DNA of 64,000 nucleotides from Yarrowia lipolytica (lineage: Eukaryota > Ascomycota > Dipodascomycetes > Dipodascales). The notes under the pieces are model-generated. The model did not search any database. It saw only the letters and a program-made list of their open reading frames with translations, and was not told the DNA's origin. The translations under genes and the position numbers were made by a program. This document shows, in pieces, positions 19,540-29,413 of the stretch. The DNA is taken from positions 1,116,001-1,180,000 of the forward strand of contig NC_090774.1 in the NCBI RefSeq assembly GCF_001761485.1. Reading direction: 5' to 3'. Numbering within the stretch: the stretch's first letter is position 1; each line of letters begins with the position of its first letter.

Positions 19540-19821
19540 TTAGCAACCACCACAGTTGGGGTCACCGCACTTGGGGCAGTGCTTCTTCTGGGTAGGAGTA
19601 GGAGCACAGGGCTTGGCATCGATGGCGATGGTACCGGTGATGGTGGTGTAGTGGGTGGTGATAATAGTGGTGGACTTGGGGCACTCCTTCTGGGGGCACT
19701 TCTTGGAGTGGATCTTATCCTTGAACTGGTGGATGTCCTCGGGGGATTCAGCCTGGTCGTTCATGGGGGCGGCGACGGCAAGAGCGGCCATGGAGAGGAG
19801 GGCGAGGTTCTTGATCTGCAT
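19540..19821 (-). CDS. Small cysteine-rich secreted protein, 93 aa
   Basis: I do not recognise a named family. Residues 1-18 (MQIKNLALLSMAALAVAA) are a clear signal peptide, with cleavage likely after AVAA. The mature peptide of about 75 residues has seven cysteines, grouped as KKCPQKEC in the middle and a terminal cluster HCPKCGDPNCGGC that could bind metal or form disulfides. The stretch between them is Thr/Ile-rich (STTIITTHYTTITGT), resembling the TTxYTT linkers of fungal cell-wall and secreted proteins. There is no GPI signal. A TATA box lies 57 bp upstream of the ATG, giving a compact, possibly highly expressed gene. A wall-associated or metal-handling role would only be a guess. Confidence 0.8.
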   Translation of the reverse strand: MQIKNLALLSMAALAVAAPMNDQAESPEDIHQFKDKIHSKKCPQKECPKSTTIITTHYTTITGTIAIDAKPCAPTPTQKKHCPKCGDPNCGGC

Positions 19822-21130
19822 TGTAGTGGGTGTGAAGAATACTTGTTTGATGGAGAGTAAAGAGGGTCTGGGGGTGGTTTATATAGGGCCTGGGAAAATT
19901 TGGACATTCCTTAGAGTCATAGCGACTGTCTTGTATCGATTAAAGCGATACGACCTGCTCACCTTGACGGCATAAAGTAGCTGCTTGAGATGAGATGAGT
20001 GCGGAGTTTGGATGTTGGAGAGTGTCAGATAGTGTATAGATTGGTTTGAAACAGTTTCAGGGTCACCCAAGCCCTTGTATTTGGGAGTGTGTATGTCTTC
20101 ATCTGGTTATCTCGTTTCTCATCTTGAGTTCAATGGGGGCGGTCGAGTATCGCCCGTCCCACACGACACGAAGGAGGAAGAGTGTCGCAGAGTTGAGCAA
20201 ATAGCTCTATACATTCAGATTCATCTGAGGTGAAAAATTATAGGTAATTCAGTAAGGTGCAAGATCTCTTAGCAATAGAGAAGTTGGTCTACTATGTACA
20301 TGCTGCTGCTAATGTCCAACAAATACACCTATCTAGTGTTTGTCAGAAGGAATTGAAACTATTCGAATCAATTTATACAACTAATAGGACATCATATAGC
20401 TCTTCAGAAACTCCCTGACATTTTCCAAGTCTTTCTGAGACCTCTACTGGCTATACTATGGGTCGAATCAATATCAGTGTCGGCATAAAGTAGCATGTAC
20501 TTGCCATTTCCGAATACTTATAGACATTGAACTACGGATCAGATTCCCGATGCTGCTAAGTATTCATTCAGATTGCTATTATAGACTGTGCGGCATATAG
20601 TAGACGTGGTATGGTGGGTATTGCAGCCTTGGTGAGACTGGACACACTGTAGGCAAGTATTAGTCATATAGAGTGAAACAGGATCAAGAGAAGTTGCAAT
20701 ATAGTGACAGGGGTAAGATATCCGTTGACATGATTGTTTACTAGAATCTTTTGTTCAACTGGTTTATTTCAACTATCTGTATGTCTCTCCGATATCTTTA
20801 ACAAATATACACTTCTCTTTCAACTAACTGAACAACAATCATTGCTCAACTCTCTACGACACTCTTAAACACGCGGAGAATAACTGCAATTCACTCACAA
20901 CCGTCTCCTTCTACCTCTCCATACTCAATAAAACAATATTAATTACCCTCTCACCGATAGTCACATCCAGGACACATTTTATCAACTCTGCCATTTCCCC
21001 CAATCGCAACATCATGCAGGGAGCTGCACCTAATTTACACCTTCAACCTTGGGTGAGCAACTCAATCACAACGTTCCCACAATCACCACCACCACCCCAC
21101 AGCGGTCGATCATCAGCCCGAAAAAAAGAC
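19822..21130. other. Divergent intergenic region, 1.3 kb
   Basis: The shared upstream region of the small secreted protein gene (minus) and GatB (plus). Apart from the TATA box near 19880 no element is clear. The last 117 bp form an in-frame extension of GatB from an earlier ATG at 21014. Confidence 0.5.
19878..19886 (-). promoter_or_regulatory. TATA element of the small secreted protein gene
   Basis: On the minus strand the sequence reads CTATATAAA, about 57 bp upstream of the start codon at 19821. Confidence 0.55.
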
Positions 21131-22780
21131 ATGCTCCGAATATCACGTGACACCAAAATCGTCGCGCGTGTCACTCACGTGACTAAATCCCGTACCTACG
21201 CCACCTCGACTGCTCCCAAGCTGGTTGTCGGCCTCGAGATCCACACACAGCTGCTCACCAAACGAAAACTGTTTTCTTCCACCACAGTACCTTCGTTGTC
21301 AACCACGCCCAACACAAAAGTCAGCTACTTCGACGCAGCTCTTCCCGGAACACAGCCGCGATTGAATCCCCAGGCTCTGCTTCTGGCGCTCAAGGCGGCC
21401 ATTGCTCTGAGATGTGATGTCAAGGAGCTCACTGCCTTCGACCGAAAGCATTACTTCTACCCGGACCAGCCCGCAGGCTACCAGATCACTCAACATCGAA
21501 AGCCGCTCGCCATCAACGGAAAGCTGAAGCTCAATTGGTGGGATCTGTACAGTCAGAATGAATGGCCTGCCCTACTCGCTAAGGAGGCCAACACTGACTC
21601 AGCAGACACACGCGATCTGGCATCTCGATCTATCGACGTTCCTATTCTTCAGATTCAGCTTGAGCAGGATACTGGAAAGTCCACTTACCACGGATCAGAG
21701 ACCCTGGTGGATCTCAACCGAACTAACATGCCTCTTATCGAAATTGTCACAGCGCCCGTCATTCATACCGCCTCGCATGCCGCTGCCTTTGTCAAAAAGC
21801 TCCAGACCCTGCTAAAACGCATTGGTGTGTCCACTGGAGAATTTGAGTCAGGTGCCATGAGAGTGGATGTCAACGTGTCCATTGGAGAAGACGGAGAGCG
21901 GTGCGAGATCAAAAACCTGCCCAACACCTCTTCCATCGAAGCCGCCATTGAGGCCGAGTACAACCGACAAGTAGAACTGGTAGGCAAGGGAGGAACTGTG
22001 GAGAAGTCGACCATGGGTTTCGATGGCAAGAAGACATTCATTCTTCGATCCAAGGAGAACGCTGTCGATTACAGATACATGCCTGACCCCGAACTGCCGC
22101 TGATCCGACTCAGTAAGGGTACTTTGTTGAAGGTTAGAGACAGTCTCCCCGAGCTGCCTGACAAGGTCTTCTCTAGACTGACAGATGATCCCTACTACGT
22201 GACCACCAAGGACGCCCTTACGCTGATTCACGTGGCTGGCCTGTCTGACTACTACTTTGAGGTCTTTGAGCGAGTGAGCGAGGAGACTGAGGATGCCAAG
22301 GCTCTCAAGCAGCCTGTCAACTGGGTGGTTAACGAGCTTCTTGGACGAGTTCGAAAGGCCGATGAGGCTCGTGCTGCCGAGTCTGCCGAGTCTGGGGAGC
22401 CTGATCTCGGTGCTCATGACTACAACTCCATCTACCCTCCTGCAAAACTGGCTGAGCTCATTTTGGCCGTTCACAACCACCAGCTGACGCTTCCCTCGGC
22501 CCGCCTTCTGTTCCAGCACTTCCTGGCTAACCCCGAGGATCTCAAGAACATGACTATCGAACAAGCCATCACGGAATTCGAGCTTGGTGAGTCTGGAGAT
22601 GTGGTGGATGCCTGCAGACAGGTAATCAACGAGCATGAGTCTGTTGTGAAGTCTGTTAAGGACGGCTCCAAGCCGGGTTCCATCAAGTTCCTGATTGGTA
22701 TGGTCATGAAGGCTACTCAGGGCCGGATCAACCCCGCCGTAATCGAGCGTCAACTGAAAACTGAGATGCGACACATGTAG
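21131..22780 (+). CDS. PET112: Mitochondrial glutamyl-tRNA(Gln) amidotransferase subunit B, 549 aa
   Basis: GatB subunit of the mitochondrial GatFAB-type complex, which converts Glu-tRNA(Gln) to Gln-tRNA(Gln). The N-terminal catalytic cradle carries the family signatures LVVGLEIHTQL, YFYPDQPAGYQITQ (fungal form of the YPDLPKGYQISQ motif), RTNMPLIEIVTAP and MRVDVNVSI, followed by the helical and GatB/YqeY tail domains (about residues 330-549) that hold the tRNA. I prefer the ATG at 21131, because it gives a 30-residue basic presequence (MLRISRDTKIVARVTHVTKS). An in-frame ATG at 21014 would give 588 residues with a Pro-rich extension. The gene is convergent with the PLP enzyme gene, with only 138 bp between stops. 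Confidence 0.93.
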   Translation: MLRISRDTKIVARVTHVTKSRTYATSTAPKLVVGLEIHTQLLTKRKLFSSTTVPSLSTTPNTKVSYFDAALPGTQPRLNPQALLLALKAAIALRCDVKELTAFDRKHYFYPDQPAGYQITQHRKPLAINGKLKLNWWDLYSQNEWPALLAKEANTDSADTRDLASRSIDVPILQIQLEQDTGKSTYHGSETLVDLNRTNMPLIEIVTAPVIHTASHAAAFVKKLQTLLKRIGVSTGEFESGAMRVDVNVSIGEDGERCEIKNLPNTSSIEAAIEAEYNRQVELVGKGGTVEKSTMGFDGKKTFILRSKENAVDYRYMPDPELPLIRLSKGTLLKVRDSLPELPDKVFSRLTDDPYYVTTKDALTLIHVAGLSDYYFEVFERVSEETEDAKALKQPVNWVVNELLGRVRKADEARAAESAESGEPDLGAHDYNSIYPPAKLAELILAVHNHQLTLPSARLLFQHFLANPEDLKNMTIEQAITEFELGESGDVVDACRQVINEHESVVKSVKDGSKPGSIKFLIGMVMKATQGRINPAVIERQLKTEMRHM

Positions 22781-22918
22781 ACTGTTTAGCTCATCTCCTG
22801 TGGGTGTACAATATCCCTGTAATTACGATAGAATAATAATAGATTTACTGAATTGAATCAGACAATGTGCACGTGTATGAGAAGACGGCTATAGATAGGT
22901 CGGCTCGATCTATAGAGC

Positions 22919-24178
22919 TCACTCAGCGAGAACGCCAGGGACTTGCTTAAGGGCCTCTTTGACAGACTGAACACCGACCTTATAGTCCGACAACTCGTTA
23001 TAGACCTGACAAGAAAGTCGAATGTACAGCTTGCCGTTGTGGAAAACCGGAGGCACAAAAGTGTCAAAGTTCTCTAGAGGGTAGGTGTTGATCACTTGGA
23101 GCAGATGCTCCTTATCTTCAGCAGATGCCTCATTGAGCCACTTTTCGCTCACGGGCAGTCTGATGTTGACCATGGCGGTTGTGAGTGTTCCAGCGGCGTT
23201 TTCTAGGACTTCAGTTCCGAAGAAGTCGGCAGCAAAAGTTCCCACCTTCTTAGCCAGCTCGAAGCAGTAATTTCGGATCGCCTCTTCGCCGCCAATCTGT
23301 TCTCTAAACTTGACAGCAGCAGGAGTAGAGAGGTGAGTGGAGAAGTCAGTGGTACCAACAAAAGTGAATCTGTCGACCAGACGGCGGCTCTTGTCCAGTT
23401 CAGAAGCTGCCTCGAACTCATCATCAAGATAAGTGTGACTAACGGGCAAAGTGTGGATCTTGTTGTGATGCTTCTTTGCAACTACAAGCACAGCAGCACC
23501 TCGTGGAACGTATCCCCACTTGTGAAGGTTGGAAACGAAGAAATCAGGCTCGTTCTCCTTCAGATTGAGCTCCACAAGACCGATACCATGGGCTCCATCA
23601 ATGAAAGACAAGACATCCAGATCCTTACAAAGCTGAGTAAGCTCATTGAAAGGAAGAAGACAGCCAGGCATGGAAGAAACAGTGTCAAAAATGACCATCT
23701 TGGTCTTGGGGTTCTCCTTGATCACCTTTCGGAACTTCTCCACGATATCCTTGTCACTATCTTCGGGGTAAGTGATGTCGACTTTGGCCGACTTGACTCC
23801 GTATCGGTTCTCCATGAACTGAAGAGTCTTGTCGCATGCACCATAGAGAGTGCTACAGTGAACAATCACATCTCCTTCCTTCAAGGGAAGACTTCGAATG
23901 ACGGTATTGAAGCCCACAGAGGCGTTGGGAACAAATACCGTGTTGAGCTTCTCAGAATTGATCCATTTAGACACCAACTCTCGAGTTTCGTCCTCCATCT
24001 TGTAGAGATCCACTCGCATAAACTTATCTGTGTTCTTCTCGATCTTTCGGATCAGCTCGAACCGTTTCTCCTCCACATCTTTGGGAGTTGCTCCGAACGA
24101 TCCGTGGTTCAGAGGCGTATTCTGCGAGTCAAAGTCCCAGAACTTATGTCGAGCAGTATGTCCAAATGTCGTCGTCAT
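22919..24178 (-). CDS. Class-V PLP-dependent aminotransferase-like protein, 419 aa
   Basis: A PLP enzyme of the class-V (NifS/isopenicillin N epimerase-like) group; fungal members of this branch are usually described as L-cysteine desulfhydrase-like or epimerase-like. The N-terminal LNHGSFGATP motif, the cofactor aspartate/histidine in FIDGAHGIGLVEL and the Schiff-base lysine in SNLHKWGYVPRGAAVL are all present. FVGTTDFSTHLSTPAAVKF is the segment that closes the active site in relatives. No transit peptide or PTS1 (ends VLAE) is seen, so it is probably cytosolic. It lacks the long cysteine loop of true NifS/Nfs1 desulfurases, so a role in Fe-S assembly is unlikely. The exact substrate is unknown. 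Start and stop are clear. Confidence 0.88.
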   Translation of the reverse strand: MTTTFGHTARHKFWDFDSQNTPLNHGSFGATPKDVEEKRFELIRKIEKNTDKFMRVDLYKMEDETRELVSKWINSEKLNTVFVPNASVGFNTVIRSLPLKEGDVIVHCSTLYGACDKTLQFMENRYGVKSAKVDITYPEDSDKDIVEKFRKVIKENPKTKMVIFDTVSSMPGCLLPFNELTQLCKDLDVLSFIDGAHGIGLVELNLKENEPDFFVSNLHKWGYVPRGAAVLVVAKKHHNKIHTLPVSHTYLDDEFEAASELDKSRRLVDRFTFVGTTDFSTHLSTPAAVKFREQIGGEEAIRNYCFELAKKVGTFAADFFGTEVLENAAGTLTTAMVNIRLPVSEKWLNEASAEDKEHLLQVINTYPLENFDTFVPPVFHNGKLYIRLSCQVYNELSDYKVGVQSVKEALKQVPGVLAE

Positions 24179-25500
24179 TGCGGATGTATGGAAGTGTTAC
24201 TGCTGTTGAGATGATGCGGTTGTGGGGTTTATGTATCAGAATTGGGTTTAGCGGGGTAGGGAATGGAGATCATTAACTTGGGCTATTTTGATCCAAATGA
24301 AATGAAATAACTCTCAATCGAATCCCCGGATCAATATTATTTCAGCTATATAATTTGTATATCTTCACAATAGACAATTGGCCAACAATGTGTGACAGTC
24401 CTCGACCAACAGAGTTCATGACTCAATAAGCGAGATTACTAATAACAGACTAACATGCGGCTGAGGTCTTCCGAACTCTTTGTAAATCAATACCTCCAAG
24501 AGTCATAACCGAAGTACCGCTTTAGGACGAGATTTTCAATACTTCTTTGTCATTCTACGTGCTTCTCCTTTTCTCGGTTCAATCTGCATGCTTCGCGGAA
24601 CGTGTCTCGGAACGTTATGGTACGTGATACCAGTCAAGTACATCCAGTACAGTATGTACAGATATCCACTACAGTACTTGGGATTACAATCTGTACACGA
24701 TAATATATCAGATACAAAATACAACGTGATATTGTTTTAAATCACAGCCATTTGGTCCAACCAGAAGTCCCACCCTTGCAGATCAACCTACCAATACGCG
24801 TCTCGACTCAATGAAGGTATGACTCGGAACAATCAACGGGTTAAATCTGTTTCAACGACATACCATGAAACGCACGATGTCATCAGAGCCGCCCCCTCCA
24901 GTTAAACAGCGTGCTTTGCATATCCATTTGGCGCGTTCATCACAGACCCTAGATCTGGAGTTGCACCTGTTCGGTTATCGGTTACCCCGCAGTGTTAATA
25001 GAGGGTATTTTTCAGTTCAGAAACAAACGGATAGCCGTTGTCTTAAGCGAAACTGAAATATGGCAGACAGGTGTAAGACAGACGTTCAAAGCAGTCAATA
25101 ACAGAAGCAAATCGAGTGATGAAAGATGACTAATAGAACAATGGGATTCAGCTGGAAATAGTGGTGTTCCATTACGCTGATTTGGTGTTCCATGCGCCCC
25201 GTCGACATCTCCAATGAATATCAACCATCTAAACTAAATCTCCAATGTTAGTTCCCTTTTCCTCCCAATTAATCTTAAAGGTTTACTTAGCTCTTCTTCT
25301 GGCATTAAGACACACTTCAGACGCCTCAAAAGTGATTTAATTGCTCCAATATTTTAGTGGATGACCCAGGGCGGTGGTATTAGCAACCTACAAGTGTTGT
25401 AATCACTCAATATCTCTTCCAATATCTCCAAAAACACCCCTTTGCACCCCCACCAACCTAAAACCTCTCCAGACAATATGGAACTTTAAATGTCCCCTTA
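24179..25500. other. Divergent intergenic region, 1.3 kb
   Basis: The upstream region of the PLP enzyme gene (minus) and the CDC43-type gene (plus). It contains one copy of the 13-mer GTACAGTATGTAC (24647-24659). No gene is recognised. Confidence 0.5.
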
Positions 25501-27007
25501 ATGGCAAACATCCATTTACACACCACCCGAAAAATGGAGAAAACTAAACACACAAAATACTTCAGCCGCTGCCTGTTTCTGCTGCCAGCACAAGCGACTT
25601 CCTACGACGGAAACCGGCTCTCCATCGTCTACTTCTGCCTGAGCGGACTAGATCTTCTGGGAACCCTGGATCAGTTCATCAAGACAGACGAACAGAGAAA
25701 GGAGTACATTGAGTGGATCTACAAGCAGGTGGTCGAGTCTGGGGAGGGATTTCGAGGATCCCCCACGTTCAAGCTCTGTGGACATGAGCATAGCGAGTCA
25801 CGAGAGGGAGACAACAGTGAGTATGGGGAAAGAGGCGGAGATGTGGTTATGGTGATATAGTAGGGGTGATCCTGAATTATGAGGAGTCATCAGGGGGTTG
25901 AGAGCATCTTACTGAGATTCCCATGTTGTTACTGCCGATGTCTGTTACATGGCCCGAGACCATTTCCCTGGAATGGACTCACTTTTCTTGATCTGTTGAT
26001 CCCATGAGTGTGAAATAGATCCAAGTAAATAGAGCCTGGTTTCGGCGCCTCTCAATGTCTGTCTTGTAATCTGCCACATTCTTATAGATACTGACCCCGA
26101 TTCATCCGCTTCGTTTTACGCTAACTCAGAATATGACCCGGCTAACCTCGCAGCCACATTCTTCGGCCTTGCGTGTCTCGGCATCCTAGGTGACCGGGAG
26201 ATCTGGACACGTCTATCGCGTGACAAAATTCTTTCGTATGTGGCTTCTTGTCAGCGTGATGACGGCAGTTTTGGATCCTTTTGCATTGATGGAAAGGTGG
26301 CCCCAGATTATGATATGAGATATTGTTACCTGGCCACTGGCATTAGACAACTGGCACGTGATACCTCAGAGAGATTGTCTAGTTCGCGAGACATTAACAT
26401 CCCTGCTATGGTTGGCCATATCAAGAACACAGAGTCGTTTCAGGGAGGCATTGGACAAGGTCAGACGGGCAACGTCACCGAGCCGCACTCCGGACTGACA
26501 TATTGCGGACTGTCAGCGTTGAAGAACGCCGGCCAACTGAACAACAAGGAGTGGGGAACAACGTTAGAATGGCTTGTGGGCAGGCAGTGTGACGAGAGAA
26601 CAAGCGAGACGCAGGTGTCCGAGTCATCTAAGAGAGATGACAATGACTCGTCGGAGGAAGAACAAGGAGACCCCCAGACTGGAGGTTTTAATGGCAGAGT
26701 TGGAAAACTGGCAGACACATGCTACTCATTCTGGGTGGGTGCTTCATTGGCCAGTCTGGGAGGTACGAATTATGTTTCGGCTGATCTGGCCCGTGAATAT
26801 CTTCTCAACAACACTCAGAACACACTTCTGGGTGGCTTTGGTAAGACCCCCGGCGAGATTCCAGATCCTTTGCATTCTTATCTCGGCGTTTGTGCCCTGA
26901 GCATCTTTGGACAGCCAGGTTTGGGTAAGGTTGTTCCTGAGCTTTGCATTAGTGAGAAGGCCTTTGAAACGTTGACTGGAGGAGATAGCACGAGTGTGGC
27001 TGTATGA
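25501..27007 (+). CDS. CDC43: Protein geranylgeranyltransferase type I beta subunit, two exons, 397 aa
   Basis: Catalytic subunit that, with the shared alpha subunit (Ram2 type), adds geranylgeranyl to CaaX proteins such as Rho and Cdc42 in the cytosol. Exons are 25501-25816 and 26130-27007, with an intron marked GTGAGT...CTAACTCAG. Joining completes an AAA codon and restores the family run KYDPANLAATFFGLACLGIL. Prenyltransferase repeats follow, with zinc ligands Asp and Cys in ADTCYSFW and His in DPLHSYLG. A strongly acidic insert of about 30 residues (EEEQGD region, around 26600-26680) lies before GGFNGRVGK. The second ATG at 25534 (MEKTKHTKYFSRC) would give 386 residues and is equally plausible. 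The intron carries an early stop, so retention would truncate the protein. Confidence 0.9.
25817..26129 (+). other. Spliceosomal intron of the CDC43-type gene, 313 nt
   Basis: The donor is GTGAGT at 25817 and the branch point/acceptor is GCTAACTCAG ending at 26129, with the short branch-to-acceptor distance typical of Yarrowia. Exon phases match (one base plus two) and splicing restores a conserved prenyltransferase segment. Confidence 0.88.
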
Positions 27008-27244
27008 GTTATGTTAATGGAACCTCTCTGATACGCGATACAACTAATAACGAGATGGCACACACCAAGTCCTCAATGTTGAGCTGCAAGACATTTCGAA
27101 TTGTAGCCTTTTGTAGTCATCAGAAATATACAATAAATTACATATTTATATACATGTCCAGGAGGAGTAGCAATGTAGATGCAATGTAGATGCAGTTTTA
27201 CCGCTGGTGCTAAGATAGCGATGGAGATCACGGGCTGTTGTCAC
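27008..27244. other. Convergent spacer, 237 bp
   Basis: Short AT-rich spacer between the stops of the CDC43-type and HEM25 genes. It must hold both poly(A) sites, in opposite directions. Confidence 0.5.
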
Positions 27245-28159
27245 CTAAAGTTGAGGTCCTGGAAGATTCATTCTCTCGAACCGCTTGACAAGATCTTCGT
27301 AAATGCACCAGGAAATACCGGCCTGGCACGCTTTTCTGCAAATTCGCAGCGCCAGGCCTCTAAACAGCGCCTGAATACCTTCATGCTGTATAATGGTCTT
27401 AACGGAGGTGAGGAAGTTGGGGTACTCTTTGGGGGCCAATTGCATTCGAGTTTTCACAGTGTCGAAGGGATTAGTACAGGTGGTGGCAATGCCTGCAGAC
27501 GTTGCTGCTGCCACGGAGTTGATCATGGCAGAAGACCATGAGCTGTAGTACTTTTCCGAATGGCTAGAGGTTGTGATGTCGGAAAAGAGAATGCTGGGGA
27601 GCGCCACCTTGAGCTGTTCGTAAAAGAGCATGTATAGACCAGCGTAGGGGGCGTCTCGCGCGAAGGTCGCAGCCCAGCCGTAAAAGAAGCCTCGCATTCC
27701 ATTATGCTTGTAAATTGAGGTGGCAGCATCAACTATGCTTTTGTAATGGTAGGTGGACGACTCGTATCGGACCTTGATGACAGTGATGGGCATCACCAGC
27801 AGTCCCACTGTGCCCCGTACCAGTCCTCCACTGATGAGGTTCTCTGTGTTGGTCAGCTTGGGCAAGCTTGATGTGCTTCTGTCGCCTACGGTCAGGCGTC
27901 TTCCTCCAGCAACCGCCTCACGCACCGTGTTGAGACAGGTGAAGTACATGGCCGAGCCCACCGACATTCGCAATGCCGACGGAAGGGTGCCTCGCCATAG
28001 ATCCAAGGGTGTGTTGAGCGACTTGATCACTTGGACCATGGACTTGCCATTGGATTGCTGGACCCGGGTTTTGAGCAGATCAAACGGTTGAAGAACGACC
28101 GCTGACACCAGGCCGCTTGTGAAGCCAGCATAAATGTGGTTTTTGGACTTGCCGGCCAT
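27245..28159 (-). CDS. HEM25: Mitochondrial glycine carrier, SLC25A38/Hem25 type, 304 aa
   Basis: An inner-membrane carrier that brings glycine into mitochondria for 5-aminolevulinate and haem synthesis. Three carrier repeats are visible, each opening with the PX[DE]XX[KR] signature or a variant: PFDLLKTRVQQ, PITVIKVRYES and PFDTVKTRMQL. RYES followed by YHYKSIVDA in repeat 2 and the short N terminus (MAGKSKNHIYAGFTSGLVSA) are features of the SLC25A38 branch. Length agrees with yeast Hem25 (301 aa). The start is the only ATG in frame before the first repeat; the frame continues upstream without an ATG to a stop. The loop after repeat 1 (GGRRLTVGDRSTSSLPKLTN) is somewhat longer than usual. Confidence 0.92.
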   Translation of the reverse strand: MAGKSKNHIYAGFTSGLVSAVVLQPFDLLKTRVQQSNGKSMVQVIKSLNTPLDLWRGTLPSALRMSVGSAMYFTCLNTVREAVAGGRRLTVGDRSTSSLPKLTNTENLISGGLVRGTVGLLVMPITVIKVRYESSTYHYKSIVDAATSIYKHNGMRGFFYGWAATFARDAPYAGLYMLFYEQLKVALPSILFSDITTSSHSEKYYSSWSSAMINSVAAATSAGIATTCTNPFDTVKTRMQLAPKEYPNFLTSVKTIIQHEGIQALFRGLALRICRKACQAGISWCIYEDLVKRFERMNLPGPQL

Positions 28160-29130
28160 CTCGACGACTTGATCAGCTTCTCTGTCGTAGCTGTTAGTGG
28201 TGGATGGTGTGTGGGGTTGATCTGGGATGATAAAGTTTTTCAACTACCAACCATGTCAAAATAGTGGGCGGTAAATGGCGTGAGATGTGCGGTAATAGTA
28301 GTGGGAAACCCATCTCACACCGTTTGTGACCCATAACCAGTTGCCACGGTGTCTAACATTTCTCTGTCCTCATATACGCACACACAATATACTCTCTACA
28401 TACAGTCCACCACTCACATATCAGTTGTATGTACTAATAGCCTCATGCAACATTAGCTTCAAGGTGCATAACAGAAACATGTATTATCGCGGCAGTTTGA
28501 GAGCAATCGACATGGAGATTTGAAGGAGTGCTTGAATTGACGAGTTGAGCAATCTGAAGAGATTGAAATTGAAAATATCTTCGAATTTCCCTGTCTGGAC
28601 AGTACCGATAATGCCGAGGTAAATGGAACTTTATCTGACATAAGCTCCCTTATTTGGTGCACACGTAGATGTCCACTTTCTGTATATAATGAGGGGACGT
28701 GAAGATGATCACAGGGTATCATTTTGAAGCCCTCGATCTCCCGAGTACAATAATCAAGACAAAACAGTCACATCTTCATTGCTCAGGTCAATCCAGTTTC
28801 TGTCGTCGAAATACACTCCGTTTTAAGTACGCGTATTAGCCGCCTGGTTGGTCCCAAACCCACCACTATAAGTAGAGATCCTCCCAACGTTTATTGTGCA
28901 AAGTATTTTCCGCACCCTGAATGGGGCACTACTGTACCAGCGTTCATACTCGTATACTTCCACGCCACAACAGCACCCATTAGAACCGTGGAAACGTGCC
29001 AATGACATCCTAAATGAAGTAAACCCGGGCTAAAATGCTTCTAGCATCTAAACAACACCAAACTATGGGGATCCAGCTAACCAAAAACACAGTTCGGAAC
29101 AGTATGAACTTTTCCACATATTAGCTTCTG

Positions 29131-29178
29131 AACCCCGCTATCGAGTAACCCCGCTATCAAGTAACCCTGCTATGGAGA
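29131..29178. repeat. Tandem repeat, 16-bp unit, 3 copies
   Basis: AACCCCGCTATCGAGT is followed by a one-mismatch copy and a more diverged third copy (AACCCTGCTATGGAGA). It lies 20 bp upstream of a GTACAGTATGTAC 13-mer. Confidence 0.8.
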
Positions 29179-29364
29179 GTATGACTAACTTGAAGATGTA
29201 CAGTATGTACAAGTATGAGCATGAGTATATCTCATACAAGACAAGTGAGACATCACGTGATAATTGAACATTTCAATCAACTCGCTAACATGATTGGATT
29301 CTTGTAGAAATTTCTGTACGATCATGACGCCTGTCCTGGAGCACTCTTGGTGGCTGATTATAGC

Positions 29365-29413
29365 GTGTTGACCTGTGTTGACATATGTTGACATGTGTTG
29401 ACATGTGTTGACT
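29365..29413. repeat. Tandem repeat, 10-bp unit, about 5 copies
   Basis: Units of GTGTTGACAT (variants GTGTTGACCT and ATGTTGACAT) run head to tail. Each contains TTGAC or TGTTGAC, so this might be an array of protein-binding sites. Confidence 0.85.

Noticed and set aside
21052-21130. GTGAGC donor-like site in the GatB 5' extension
   Set aside because: No CTAAC-type acceptor follows before the conserved coding sequence.
28159-28255. Extra 5' exon for HEM25 (ATG at about 28252 with CACTAACAG acceptor)
   Set aside because: The phases do not match for the donors available, and the ATG at 28159 already gives the normal family N terminus.
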